DNA of 64,000 nucleotides from Hyphomicrobiales bacterium (GTDB lineage: Bacteria > Pseudomonadota > Alphaproteobacteria > Rhizobiales > Rhizobiaceae), in the NCBI GenBank assembly GCA_900472395.1, contig UCHV01000005.1, positions 1 to 64,000 of the forward strand, read 5' to 3'. This document shows positions 27,966 to 36,006 of this stretch, piece by piece. Every line of letters begins with the position of its first letter. Position 1 is the first letter of the stretch. Made by a program: the position numbers and the translations under genes. The notes below the pieces were generated by a model. It was not told the DNA's origin. It was given only the letters and a program-made list of their open reading frames with translations, and ran no database searches.

Positions 27966-28991
27966 ATGACAGACAGGACGACAAATCTTTCCATGCCCTT
28001 CATCCTGCCTTCGCAGGCGCAGAAACACGTAACCCACAACGAGGCCTTGCAGGCTCTGGACGCTGTGGTTCAACTGGCCGTCGAGGATGTGGCCTCCGCG
28101 CCTCCGGCGGCACCAGGTGAAGGCATGCGCTTTATCGTGGCGGCCGGCGCCTCCGGTGCATGGGCCGGGCACCAAGGCCAGATCGCGGCCTGGCAGGACG
28201 GCGCATGGTCTTTCTTCACTCCAAAAGAAGGCTGGCTTGCATGGGTCGTCGCCGCCCGCAAGCTCAAGGTCTTTCACGCGGCCATCTGGAACGACCTTCA
28301 TCCGGCGGATGCGGAACTTTCGAGGCTCGGCATCAACACCGTGGCCGACAACAACAACCGTCTGGCCATTGCCTCCGAAACAAGCCTGTTTACCCATGTC
28401 GGCCACGGGCATCAGGCCAAGATCAACAAATCGTCCGCAAAGGACACCGCAACGCTGCTTTTCCAGTCGAACTGGACAGGCCACGCAGAAATGGGCCTTG
28501 CCGGTGACAACGAGTTTTCGATCAAGGTCAGCAATGGCAAGGATTGGCTGACGGCACTTCAAATCAGGCAGGATGGCACGGTCATCCAACCCCAGCGACC
28601 GGCCGGACGCGCCTACAAGAACAATGGTGCCACCTCTCCCGCGCCCGACAGCGAAAGCGGCTTCACTTCGCTGGATCAGGTTGCCGGCAAGGTCGCTCTG
28701 GGCGCGGCCTTGGGCAATGGCGACCGCACTTTGGTCGTCCCTGTCCGGGGACTTTATCTGGTGTCGCTCATGAGCACAGCCGTCAGTTCGTCGGGGCATT
28801 CCACTGCTCTTTTGCGCAACCGGGCGGAAATCCTGTTCACCCTGTGGGCTCCGGGTGCCGCGCCGATGACGGTTTCGCACAGCCAGCCGCTGCTGCTGGA
28901 AGCAGGTGACGAGTTGTCGCTGAAGCATGCCGGAACGGCACAGATCTACAATGCGGCGGGCGCCACACAATTGGCGCTTGTCATGCTGTAA
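27966..28991 (+). CDS. DUF2793 protein with C1q-like C-terminal domain
   Basis: A 341-residue protein. The N-terminal part (TNLSMPFILPSQAQKHVTHNEALQALDAVVQL) is the DUF2793 signature, seen in tail-associated proteins of alphaproteobacterial prophages and gene transfer agents. The C-terminal 130 residues (VPVRGLYLVSLMSTAVS then NRAEILFTLW) have the spacing of a C1q/TNF-like jelly roll, typical of phage receptor-binding or surface proteins. The start at 27966 has GGGAG upstream. No other phage gene is near, so it is either a cargo of a dispersed particle system or an independent surface protein. Confidence 0.8.
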   Translation: MTDRTTNLSMPFILPSQAQKHVTHNEALQALDAVVQLAVEDVASAPPAAPGEGMRFIVAAGASGAWAGHQGQIAAWQDGAWSFFTPKEGWLAWVVAARKLKVFHAAIWNDLHPADAELSRLGINTVADNNNRLAIASETSLFTHVGHGHQAKINKSSAKDTATLLFQSNWTGHAEMGLAGDNEFSIKVSNGKDWLTALQIRQDGTVIQPQRPAGRAYKNNGATSPAPDSESGFTSLDQVAGKVALGAALGNGDRTLVVPVRGLYLVSLMSTAVSSSGHSTALLRNRAEILFTLWAPGAAPMTVSHSQPLLLEAGDELSLKHAGTAQIYNAAGATQLALVML

Positions 28992-29239
28992 CCGGCTTGC
29001 CTTGGTTTGGACGCATCGACACTTCAAAGTGGTGCGTACATTCGCAACCCAAGGGAAACATGGGGATGCGGGCAATCACCTAAAATTTGAATAAGGGCTG
29101 TCATGAAAATGCTGCAATGCAAAAATACCTCAATGAATTCATGACACCCTTAATTGATCACTAATCAAGCGGGTTGAGCAGTCCTGAGTTTGTGTTATAT
29201 CAGGATTTAGACAAACGATTGAAAACATAGATAACGCGA

Positions 29240-29971
29240 GTGAACGTCGTGAGCATATCCGATCTCCACAAAAGCGCCGCCTATGCCACCGTCCGGAGTC
29301 GCGAGTCCTTCGCGGTTGCGAAAAGCAACAGTCGCGCCGTTGCATTCTCCAAACCCCGGCTGAAATCCGGGCATCTCGCCGCCAAACGTGCGGTCGATAT
29401 TTCCGTATCTCTGATGGCCTTGATCGCGCTGGCGCCCTTGCTGCTGGCGGTTGCAATACTGATCAAGCTGGACAGTCCCGGCCCCGTGCTTTTCCGCCAG
29501 ACACGCTGGGGTAAAAGCTGCGGCAAGATACGTGTCTACAAGTTCCGCTCCATGCGCACCGATCTTGGCGACGCCACCGGCGTGGCGCAAACGGTCAGGA
29601 ACGATCCGCGCATCACCAAGATCGGCGCGATCCTGCGCAAGACCAATATCGATGAATTGCCGCAGCTTCTGAACGTGCTGAAAGGCGACATGTCGCTGGT
29701 CGGTCCGCGTTGCCATGCCATCGGCATGCTGGCCGCCGGCATTCCTTACGAAGACCTGGTGCCCGATTACCACCGTCGCCATATGGTCAAGCCCGGCATC
29801 ACCGGCCTTGCGCAGATGCGTGGCCTGCGCGGCCCGACGGATCGCCCCGGCAAGGCGCGCGCCCGCATCGCCTGCGACCTGCATTATATCGACAACTTTT
29901 CCGTCTGGTTCGATATCCGCATCATGGTCGGAACGGTCCTTTCCGAACTGCGCGGCGGCAAGGGGTTTTAA
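29240..29971 (+). CDS. Undecaprenyl-phosphate sugar-phosphotransferase (exopolysaccharide initiating type)
   Basis: A 243-residue monotopic or single-span sugar transferase that loads the first sugar phosphate on undecaprenyl phosphate for polysaccharide assembly. It has a TM segment at about 53-75, then [40 protein letters not shown] and [15 protein letters not shown], the bacterial sugar-transferase core. A basic N-terminal region of 50 residues precedes the membrane part. The start appears to be GTG at 29240, or GTG at 29249. It is isolated from other polysaccharide genes, with a terminator directly after. Confidence 0.88.
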   Translation: MNVVSISDLHKSAAYATVRSRESFAVAKSNSRAVAFSKPRLKSGHLAAKRAVDISVSLMALIALAPLLLAVAILIKLDSPGPVLFRQTRWGKSCGKIRVYKFRSMRTDLGDATGVAQTVRNDPRITKIGAILRKTNIDELPQLLNVLKGDMSLVGPRCHAIGMLAAGIPYEDLVPDYHRRHMVKPGITGLAQMRGLRGPTDRPGKARARIACDLHYIDNFSVWFDIRIMVGTVLSELRGGKGF

Positions 29972-30008
29972 GACCCACGGTCGCCGAACCGGAATTTTCC
30001 CCCGAAAC

Positions 30009-30039
30009 AAAAAGCGCCTTCTCGACGGCGCTTTTTTTT
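30009..30039 (+). terminator. Rho-independent terminator after the sugar transferase
   Basis: Stem AAAAGCGCC / GGCGCTTTT with an 8-base loop, followed by a run of eight T. Confidence 0.9.
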
Positions 30040-30165
30040 CGCACTTTTTCCGTTATTGGCTCAACTTTTCCACTGCAGGGACAAAATCCCGTGAAGCGCT
30101 TAGCTAAATGTTAAAACTGCGGCTCTAGGCTCCTTCACGTGGTCTTGTGTAGTGTAGAGAGTCCA

Positions 30166-30441
30166 ATGACCGAAATGATCCGACCCCGAGTTAAATATGT
30201 CATCGGACCCGATGGCAGCCCACTGACGATTGCGGACTTGCCCCCGGCCGATACACGCCGTTGGGTCATTCGTCGCAAGGCAGAAGTGGTCGCTGCGGTC
30301 CGTGGTGGCCTGTTGAGCTTGGAAGAAGCCTGTGAGCGTTACACGCTGACAGTAGAAGAATTCCTGTCCTGGCAGGCATCGATTAACGACCATGGCCTCG
30401 CTGGCCTCAGAACAACCCGTATCCAGCAGTATCGTCACTGA
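30166..30441 (+). CDS. sciP: CtrA inhibitor SciP (DUF1153)
   Basis: A 91-residue helix-turn-helix protein of the DUF1153/SciP family. The sequence RWVIRRKAEVVAAVRGGLLSLEEACERYTLTVEEFLSWQ is the DNA-binding helix-turn-helix. In Caulobacter, SciP binds CtrA and blocks CtrA-activated transcription in G1. The start at 30166 gives the family length. It lies less than 2 kb from ctrA and chpT, which supports a shared cell-cycle role. A weak terminator formed inside the end of the convergent PqiA-like gene follows. Confidence 0.92.
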   Translation: MTEMIRPRVKYVIGPDGSPLTIADLPPADTRRWVIRRKAEVVAAVRGGLLSLEEACERYTLTVEEFLSWQASINDHGLAGLRTTRIQQYRH

Positions 30442-30468
30442 TCACTGTTACGCCGTCACCGGCCTGCT

Positions 30469-30975
30469 TTAACCCCTCTCGACCTCAGGCCGCGAGGGGT
30501 TCTGCTTTTCAAGGCGGCGCTTTTGCCGTGCATAACGATCCCAGATCGGCAAAAACGCACCGGAAATCAGCGTCGAGCCGGCATAAAACCAAAGGCCAGG
30601 CTGCGTGATCGCCACCGCCAGCCCGCTTGTTTTGGCAGCGAAAACCACGATTGCCACGAGCATCACATCCATCATCGACCATTTGGAAAGATGCGGCATC
30701 AAGCGCCCCAGCCAGCTGCGCTTCAATTGCCCCTCACCGCGCAAGGCGCCAATCGCAAGCACTGCGAGTTTGAGGATCGGAAACAGGATGGAAAATCCGC
30801 CGACCAGCAGCGCCAGAAAAAAATCACCACCCAGCCAGAGCGAAGACACAATGCCGACCAGCGACGGGGTTTTGGTGAAGAAATAAAAGCTGTCGAAACG
30901 CATGATCGGCAGAAAAAGGCCGAGCAGCAGACAGATTGCTGCGAGCAGTATCAATAAAATCTTCGGCGGGTTCAT
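30469..30975 (-). CDS. PqiA-like membrane protein
   Basis: A 168-residue inner-membrane protein with about four TM helices. The segment LGLFLPIMRFDSFYFF and HLSKWSMMDVMLVAIVVFAAK are characteristic of one PqiA (paraquat-inducible protein A) domain. The usual PqiA has two such domains, so this is a single-domain form. PqiA proteins assist lipid transport with MCE-type partners, but no MCE gene is here. Confidence 0.8.
   Translation of the reverse strand: MNPPKILLILLAAICLLLGLFLPIMRFDSFYFFTKTPSLVGIVSSLWLGGDFFLALLVGGFSILFPILKLAVLAIGALRGEGQLKRSWLGRLMPHLSKWSMMDVMLVAIVVFAAKTSGLAVAITQPGLWFYAGSTLISGAFLPIWDRYARQKRRLEKQNPSRPEVERG
30471..30510 (+). terminator. Possible terminator for sciP inside the next gene's end
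   Basis: AACCCCTC (30471-30478) pairs with GAGGGGTT (30494-30501), followed by CTGCTTTTC. The stem is inside the last codons of the convergent PqiA-like gene. Confidence 0.4.
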
Positions 30976-31114
30976 CGATAGCTCCGGTCATTCGGCGACC
31001 GGGATATAGCGTATGGATCAGCGGCTCGATACCCGATAAAAACGGCAACGGGCCCGGCAGGAAAACCTGCCTGGCCACGTTAACGTTAAATACCTGGAAA
31101 TTGCGGGCGGAAAC

Positions 31115-31468
31115 TTAAGCGCGTGCGCGCTGGTTTCCGATGTCCCGCTCTTCCAGCGCCGTCGCCTTGGAAAGCTCGGCCTGGGCTTCTTCAAGCACCA
31201 GTTCGGCGGCGTCCTGCTGGCTTTTCAGCTCTCGGATCGAAACCTGGAGATTATCCGCCCGCTGCCGTGCCGCCTTTGCAAAGGTCGGATAGGCAAAATG
31301 GCTCGGATCGGTAATTCCCGATTTCTTTTCTTCAAGCGTGATCTGGTGTTCCAGCTCCTTCGCCATTCTTTCGAATTCCGCCATCATCATCTGCAACTGC
31401 TGCAGCTGGCGGCGCTTGTCATTCACCTGAAATTCTTTCAGGCGAACCAGACTGTCACGCGATTTCAT
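31115..31468 (-). CDS. fliJ: FliJ-like flagellar export protein
   Basis: A 117-residue all-helical coiled-coil protein. KSRDSLVRLKEFQVNDKRRQLQQLQMMMAEFERMAKELEHQI matches the N-terminus of rhizobial FliJ, the stalk of the flagellar export ATPase FliI. No fliI is in the window. The start at 31468 avoids a hydrophobic leader found in the longer frame. It is divergent from ctrA, which controls flagellar genes in related bacteria. Confidence 0.8.
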   Translation of the reverse strand: MKSRDSLVRLKEFQVNDKRRQLQQLQMMMAEFERMAKELEHQITLEEKKSGITDPSHFAYPTFAKAARQRADNLQVSIRELKSQQDAAELVLEEAQAELSKATALEERDIGNQRARA

Positions 31469-31675
31469 ACGCAATACTCCCGTGGATAGCGAGACCCCGG
31501 CCAATTCACAAACATGCCTGTGTCCGAGCTGATACAGATAGGACCAAAAAAATTTCCACGACGTTAATAAATTTATGGTCGCGGTAACCTTTCGTTTACG
31601 GGCATCGTTAATGATAAGCCCGATCGCTTAAGGGTCAGTAAATGCCACGGTCGATTTTCGACTAACGACAATGAC

Positions 31676-31805
31676 GAGTCGTATGAATCACTTAGCGCAA
31701 TTTCCTCGCGTTATGATTCAGGTTTTGGCGGTGACGGATTCTCAATTGAAATCAGGCCAGTACCAATTTTGTTTAACAAATTCCTGTACCTTGCCAACAC
31801 GAGTC
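31676..31805. promoter_or_regulatory. Cluster of five GANTC (CcrM) sites upstream of ctrA
   Basis: GANTC occurs at 31676-31680, 31685-31689, 31715-31719, 31737-31741 and 31801-31805. One site per 256 bp is expected by chance, so five in 130 bp is a marked cluster. CcrM methylation of GANTC is a known cell-cycle signal for the ctrA promoter in Caulobacter. Confidence 0.7.
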
Positions 31806-31813
31806 AGAGTTTG

Positions 31814-31821
31814 TTAACCAT
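31814..31821 (+). promoter_or_regulatory. CtrA half-site upstream of ctrA
   Basis: TTAACCAT, the CtrA half-box known in rhizobia, 88 bp before the ctrA start. It fits autoregulation. The whole 31505-31908 gap is AT-rich, holds no gene, and appears to be the ctrA promoter and long leader. Confidence 0.55.
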
Positions 31822-31908
31822 TTGGTGGCAGCCTCCAAATCAGGCAACGACTGGATCCGGTGCGCGTTAGGGGGTTGCAAACCTTTCGCGGCGGTAAAGG
31901 GGAAAAAC

Positions 31909-32610
31909 ATGCGGGTTCTATTGATCGAAGACGACAGCGCAACAGCTCAGAGCATCGAGCTTATGCTGAAGTCCGAAAGTTTTAACGTTTACACCACCGA
32001 TCTCGGTGAAGAGGGCGTCGATCTCGGCAAACTCTATGACTATGACATCATCCTTCTGGATCTTAACCTGCCGGACATGTCCGGTTACGAAGTGCTGCGG
32101 ACGCTGCGCCTCTCGAAGGTAAAGACCCCGATCCTGATCCTGTCGGGCATGGCAGGCATCGAAGACAAGGTACGAGGCCTTGGTTTCGGCGCTGACGACT
32201 ACATGACCAAGCCGTTCCACAAGGACGAACTGGTTGCACGTATTCACGCGATCGTTCGTCGCTCAAAGGGTCACGCCCAGTCGATCATCATCACCGGTGA
32301 ACTGATCGTTAACCTGGACGCCAAGACCGTTGAAGTCGGCGGCCAGCGCGTTCACCTGACGGGCAAGGAATACCAGATGCTGGAGCTGCTTTCGCTCCGC
32401 AAGGGTACGACGCTCACCAAGGAAATGTTCCTGAACCACCTTTACGGCGGTATGGACGAGCCTGAACTGAAGATCATCGACGTGTTCATCTGCAAGCTGC
32501 GCAAGAAGCTGGCAAATGCAGCCGATGGCGCCAACTATATCGAAACCGTCTGGGGCCGCGGCTATGTGCTGCGCGAGCCGGATGGCGCGGAATACGCCGA
32601 AACGGCCTGA
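31909..32610 (+). CDS. ctrA: Cell-cycle master response regulator CtrA
   Basis: A 233-residue OmpR-type regulator. The receiver has the phosphoacceptor Asp51 ([13 protein letters not shown]), acidic residues Glu7/Asp8/Asp9, and Lys in TKPF. The winged-helix domain (about 125-225) has [33 protein letters not shown]. It ends YAETA, so the C-terminal degron is less typical than Ala-Ala. In alphaproteobacteria it controls division, DNA replication and motility, and is phosphorylated through CckA-ChpT. The start at 31909 gives the family length. Confidence 0.97.
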   Translation: MRVLLIEDDSATAQSIELMLKSESFNVYTTDLGEEGVDLGKLYDYDIILLDLNLPDMSGYEVLRTLRLSKVKTPILILSGMAGIEDKVRGLGFGADDYMTKPFHKDELVARIHAIVRRSKGHAQSIIITGELIVNLDAKTVEVGGQRVHLTGKEYQMLELLSLRKGTTLTKEMFLNHLYGGMDEPELKIIDVFICKLRKKLANAADGANYIETVWGRGYVLREPDGAEYAETA

Positions 32611-32636
32611 TAGAAATATCGGAATTCCCCTTCCGC

Positions 32637-32669
32637 AAGGCCCGCGCGATCGTCATCGCGCGGGCCTTT
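32637..32669 (+). terminator. Rho-independent terminator after ctrA
   Basis: A 14-bp perfect stem, AAGGCCCGCGCGAT / ATCGCGCGGGCCTT, with loop CGTC. Confidence 0.88.
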
Positions 32670-32712
32670 GCACGTCCGGCATCCGCACAAATACCAGGAC
32701 ATCCAAGGACGC

Positions 32713-32741
32713 AAAAAAGCCGGGCACACACGTCCCGGCTT
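32713..32741 (-). terminator. Terminator after the receiver-protein gene
   Basis: AAGCCGGG (32717-32724) pairs with CCCGGCTT (32734-32741). The A-run on the left is the U-tract for minus-strand transcripts. Confidence 0.8.
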
Positions 32742-32764
32742 ATGTCGTTTTATCGATGAGGAGA

Positions 32765-33127
32765 TCAGGCGGCTATCGACAGATTTGAGAAAACCGACGA
32801 CAAAATCTTGCGGTCGAACGGCTTGAGCAGAAAATCGTCGGCACCGGCGCGTTTGCCCTGCATCATCTTGCGCAGGTCGGCCTCGATCACGCAGTAATAG
32901 ATGCGCACCTTGTCGCCGTTCGGAATGGCGCGGACACCGGCGATAAGCTCAAGAGCCCCTTCTAGGCCGGCGTCTACGATCATGACCAAAGGAAGCTCCG
33001 CCTTGCACCGCTGCAATGCTTCGCCGGCGCTGGCCGATTCCGAGACCATGAAATTCAATTCGGTGAGAATGCGCTTTGCAACGGTCCGTACGATATCGGA
33101 ACTGTCGGCAATCATCAGACGCTGCAT
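32765..33127 (-). CDS. Single-domain response regulator, atypical acidic pocket
   Basis: A 120-residue stand-alone receiver. It keeps the phosphoacceptor Asp52 (VMIVDAGLEGA) and Lys102 (LLKPFD). At the acidic pocket it has Ala-Asp8-Ser9-Ser10 in place of the usual acidic pair, so metal binding and phosphorylation may be altered. It is not CpdR or DivK by sequence. It lies 93 bp downstream of chpT on the same strand, so it may be a target or competitor for ChpT phosphate. Its U-tract terminator follows. Confidence 0.85.
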   Translation of the reverse strand: MQRLMIADSSDIVRTVAKRILTELNFMVSESASAGEALQRCKAELPLVMIVDAGLEGALELIAGVRAIPNGDKVRIYYCVIEADLRKMMQGKRAGADDFLLKPFDRKILSSVFSNLSIAA

Positions 33128-33220
33128 AGTGGGCTCCCCAGTCGTTCCGGCATGCTAGGCGCCGGGACTCGATAGTAGGGGAGCCGCAACTAATGAATGG
33201 TTACCGATCCACGTTATAAA

Positions 33221-33868
33221 TCACGCGATTGCGATTTCCGCGATAAAGGCAATCTTATCTTCGAAGACCACGTGCTTGAGGTCCATTCCGGCCTCTTCGG
33301 CCAGAAGCACCGTATAATACGGCTGCACGGAATGGGCATCGATCGCTTCTTCGATATTGCCCGAGCAGATCTCGATGAATTTGGGCGGCACGCGCAGCAT
33401 CCGGCCCTTGGAGGTGATGGTGAACTTGGCGTCACCCTCCGGGTTTTCCAGAATGATGTCGAGGCTACCGCCACGCGGAATGGAACTGTAGGCCACCATG
33501 AAAAGGTTGAGCAGAAGCTTTACCCGGTTCTTGGGGATGATGGCGCGCGGGCCACTCCAGGTAACTTCCACCTTCTTTTCAGCCTCGGCGAAATCCTTGG
33601 CTGCCTTTTCTGCTTCGCCGGTATCGATCGATGCGCCGACCGAGCCGGAGGCGCCGAAGGCCAGACGGGCGAATTTCAGGCGGACCGAAGCGTTGACCGC
33701 CGACGTCCGTATGAGGTCCAGCGCTTCTTCGTCGGTACCACCTTCGTCAAGCAGTTCGAGACCGTTATTGATGGCGCCCACCGGCGAGATGACATCGTGG
33801 CAGACGCGGCTGCACAGGAGGGCCGCGAGGTCGGCACCGCTCAAGGTCAGATTGGGGTTCTTCGGCAT
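33221..33868 (-). CDS. chpT: Histidine phosphotransferase ChpT
   Basis: A 215-residue phosphotransferase that passes phosphate from the hybrid kinase CckA to CtrA and CpdR. The phosphorylated His is His24 in CSRVCHDVISPVGAINNGLELL. The C-terminal half is a degenerate HATPase-like fold (KNRVKLLLNLFMVAYSSIPRGG), as in known ChpT. It is near its target ctrA. A perfect hairpin lies 45-65 bp upstream in the leader. Confidence 0.94.
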   Translation of the reverse strand: MPKNPNLTLSGADLAALLCSRVCHDVISPVGAINNGLELLDEGGTDEEALDLIRTSAVNASVRLKFARLAFGASGSVGASIDTGEAEKAAKDFAEAEKKVEVTWSGPRAIIPKNRVKLLLNLFMVAYSSIPRGGSLDIILENPEGDAKFTITSKGRMLRVPPKFIEICSGNIEEAIDAHSVQPYYTVLLAEEAGMDLKHVVFEDKIAFIAEIAIA

Positions 33869-33900
33869 CGGGTGTTCCTGTTGTTCAGCTTTAAAATGTC

Positions 33901-33942
33901 ACAGCGTCCTTGGTGCGCCATATTGATGGCGCACGGCGCTGT
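33901..33942. promoter_or_regulatory. Nested palindrome in the chpT leader
   Basis: GTGCGCCAT-ATTG-ATGGCGCAC (33913-33934) is a perfect 9-bp-arm dyad. An outer pair, ACAGCG (33901-33906) and CGCTGT (33937-33942), extends it. It lies 33-74 bp upstream of the chpT start and lacks a T-run, so a binding site or an RNA leader hairpin is more likely than a terminator. Confidence 0.6.
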
Positions 33943-34112
33943 AATGTCGGCCACGAATGGCGAGAAACTGAGCACGCCAACGTTGCGCGAAAATGACGTC
34001 AGCGTTGTGCCTTAAGAACACCATTTTTGGTAAACCGATTGTTAACACCATCGCCTCAAGATGGTCAGACCGCTATATGCGACGAGATTCGATGCAAACC
34101 ACGGAAAGTACG

Positions 34113-34709
34113 ATGCGCCCGAGCAAACTTTACGCCATCGCCCGCCTGGGTTTTCAGAGCCTGCTTGCCCCTGTTCTTGCAATGCCTCTTGCCCTCCCCA
34201 CCGTTGCCGCCGCCCAGCAGAGCGGCGAACAGTACACGGCACAGGAAATCGTTGACGCCGGTCACGGCTTTTTCGGCAATGCCAGCGGCGGCCTTGCGAA
34301 AGTCGTCGAACGCGCCTTCCAGCAATACGGCCTGCCTAATGGCTATATCCTCGGCCAGGAAGGTTCCGGCGCGTTCATCGCCGGCCTCACCTATGGCGAA
34401 GGCCAGCTATATACCAAGAATGCCGGCCAGCACGAAGTCTACTGGCAGGGCCCCTCCCTCGGCATCGATTACGGTGGCCAGGGTACACGCGCGATGATGC
34501 TGGTCTACGACCTGCCTTCCATCGATGCACTTTATGCCCGCTACGGCGGTGTCAGCGGTTCGGCATTCGTTATTGCCGGCGTCGGCATGACCGTGCTCAA
34601 GAACCGCAATGTCGTACTTGTGCCGATCCGCACCGGTCTCGGCGCACGCCTTGGCGTCAATGTCGGATATTTGAAGCTGACGCCCAATCCGACCTGGAAT
34701 CCCTTCTGA
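34113..34709 (+). CDS. DUF1134 family exported protein
   Basis: A 198-residue protein of the DUF1134 family (lipid-binding-like fold). The signal peptide runs to about residue 33 (ALPTVAAAQ). The mature region has AQEIVDAGHGFFGNASGGLAKVVERAFQQYGLPNGYI and GTRAMMLVYD, a family hallmark. The ATG at 34113 has a GGAAAG site; ATGs at 34092 and 34077 would extend the leader without improving it. Function unknown; a hairpin without T-run follows at 34736-34768. Confidence 0.85.
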   Translation: MRPSKLYAIARLGFQSLLAPVLAMPLALPTVAAAQQSGEQYTAQEIVDAGHGFFGNASGGLAKVVERAFQQYGLPNGYILGQEGSGAFIAGLTYGEGQLYTKNAGQHEVYWQGPSLGIDYGGQGTRAMMLVYDLPSIDALYARYGGVSGSAFVIAGVGMTVLKNRNVVLVPIRTGLGARLGVNVGYLKLTPNPTWNPF

Positions 34710-34836
34710 TCCCTGTTATCCAACTTTCGCCTTTTAGGCGTGCGAAGCGCTTGCCGCCTTGCACGCCTCGTGCCAGTTTATACTTGGCTCCAGACGGTAA
34801 TAGGCTCGATAATTCAGACTGCGGGATGGCCCTGAC

Positions 34837-36006
34837 GTGATCCAATTTGCCCTGTTGTTCGGCCTCGGCTTCCTGACCGCCGTTCTTCTTGCCATGATAC
34901 TTGCACCGGCTATTCACCGGCGCATCGTGCGTTATACGGAAAACCGTGTTCAGGCGACCATGCCGATCAGCCCGCAGGAAGTGCGCGCCCAGCGCGACAT
35001 GGCCCGCGCCGTTTATGCCGCTGAAAATGCCCGCACCAAGCAGGATCTGGTCAAGGCGCGCGATAACGCCGTCGCGCTGCAACTGCGCCAGGACACGGTG
35101 ACCGCGGATGCCACGCGCCTGCAATCGGAAAACCACGAACTGCACATGCAGATAGACGACATGAACACCGAAGCCGCCGACCTTCGTTCGCGCCTTCGCC
35201 GTGAGGATGTCTATATCCAGCAATTGCGCGCTGCCCTTCATACCGTTGAAGACGCCGCCGCAGCAAAGGATCTGGAGATCGAGACGCTGCACAAGCGCGT
35301 CATGAAACTGAGTGCGGATCTCGACAATCTGACCATCGATCTTTCCACCCGCGATACCGAGGTCGAAAATCTGAAATTTCGTGTGTCCGCATTGCGCGAC
35401 GAGCGCGATGCGCTGCGCCAAGACGTCAAGCTGGTCACCACGCGCGCCAAGGAAGCTGAAACTCGCCTCACCCAGGAAGAGCATCGCGCCTTGCGGCTCG
35501 AAGACAAGCTGTCCCGCGAAGTGGCTGAGCGCAACGACAGGGAAGGCGCGCTTGAACGTCGTGACGTCGAAATCACCCGCCTTCGCGACAAGGTGAAGAC
35601 CGCCAATTCCGAAACACGCGCCGCAAACCGCGCTCTGAAAGCGGCAGGCATCGCCCTGCCGACGCCGAAGAAAAAGGCGGAAGAGAGCGAACCCGAAACC
35701 ACACCTCCGGCTCCAGTCACCGCACTGGCCGAAACTGCGAGCGATCTTACGCTCCTGACGCAGGATATCCGCAACCGCGGCACGGCCCTCGGCGAACGAC
35801 TGATGAAATCGCGCGGCACAGCCGGTGATGACGCGATCCGTGCAGAAATGGCGTCGATCGCCGCCAGCATGGTCGCGCTGACGGCAGCAGCAGAAGGCCC
35901 GTCCTCGCCAATCCACAAGCTGCTGGAAGCACCGGAAGAGGCATCCGGCAACGACCGCGTAAGTCTTGCCGACCGCGCGCGTGAAGCGATAACCGAACAG
36001 GCCTAG
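34837..36006 (+). CDS. Membrane-anchored coiled-coil protein
   Basis: A 389-residue protein, GTG start. One N-terminal TM helix (residues 4-24) is followed by a long predicted coiled coil (about 45-285, rich in heptad R/E/L: QLRAALHTVEDAAAAKDLEIETLHKRV). A proline/glutamate linker (about 290-310) and a short helical end complete it. I do not recognise a named family. The shape suggests a membrane-tethered spacer or scaffold. It converges with the RNA methylase gene, and the last codons overlap by 4 bp. Confidence 0.75.
   Translation: MIQFALLFGLGFLTAVLLAMILAPAIHRRIVRYTENRVQATMPISPQEVRAQRDMARAVYAAENARTKQDLVKARDNAVALQLRQDTVTADATRLQSENHELHMQIDDMNTEAADLRSRLRREDVYIQQLRAALHTVEDAAAAKDLEIETLHKRVMKLSADLDNLTIDLSTRDTEVENLKFRVSALRDERDALRQDVKLVTTRAKEAETRLTQEEHRALRLEDKLSREVAERNDREGALERRDVEITRLRDKVKTANSETRAANRALKAAGIALPTPKKKAEESEPETTPPAPVTALAETASDLTLLTQDIRNRGTALGERLMKSRGTAGDDAIRAEMASIAASMVALTAAAEGPSSPIHKLLEAPEEASGNDRVSLADRAREAITEQA

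Noticed and set aside
34736..34768. AGGCGTGC/GCACGCCT hairpin as a terminator of the DUF1134 gene
   Set aside because: The loop is 17 bases and no T-run follows; it may be chance.
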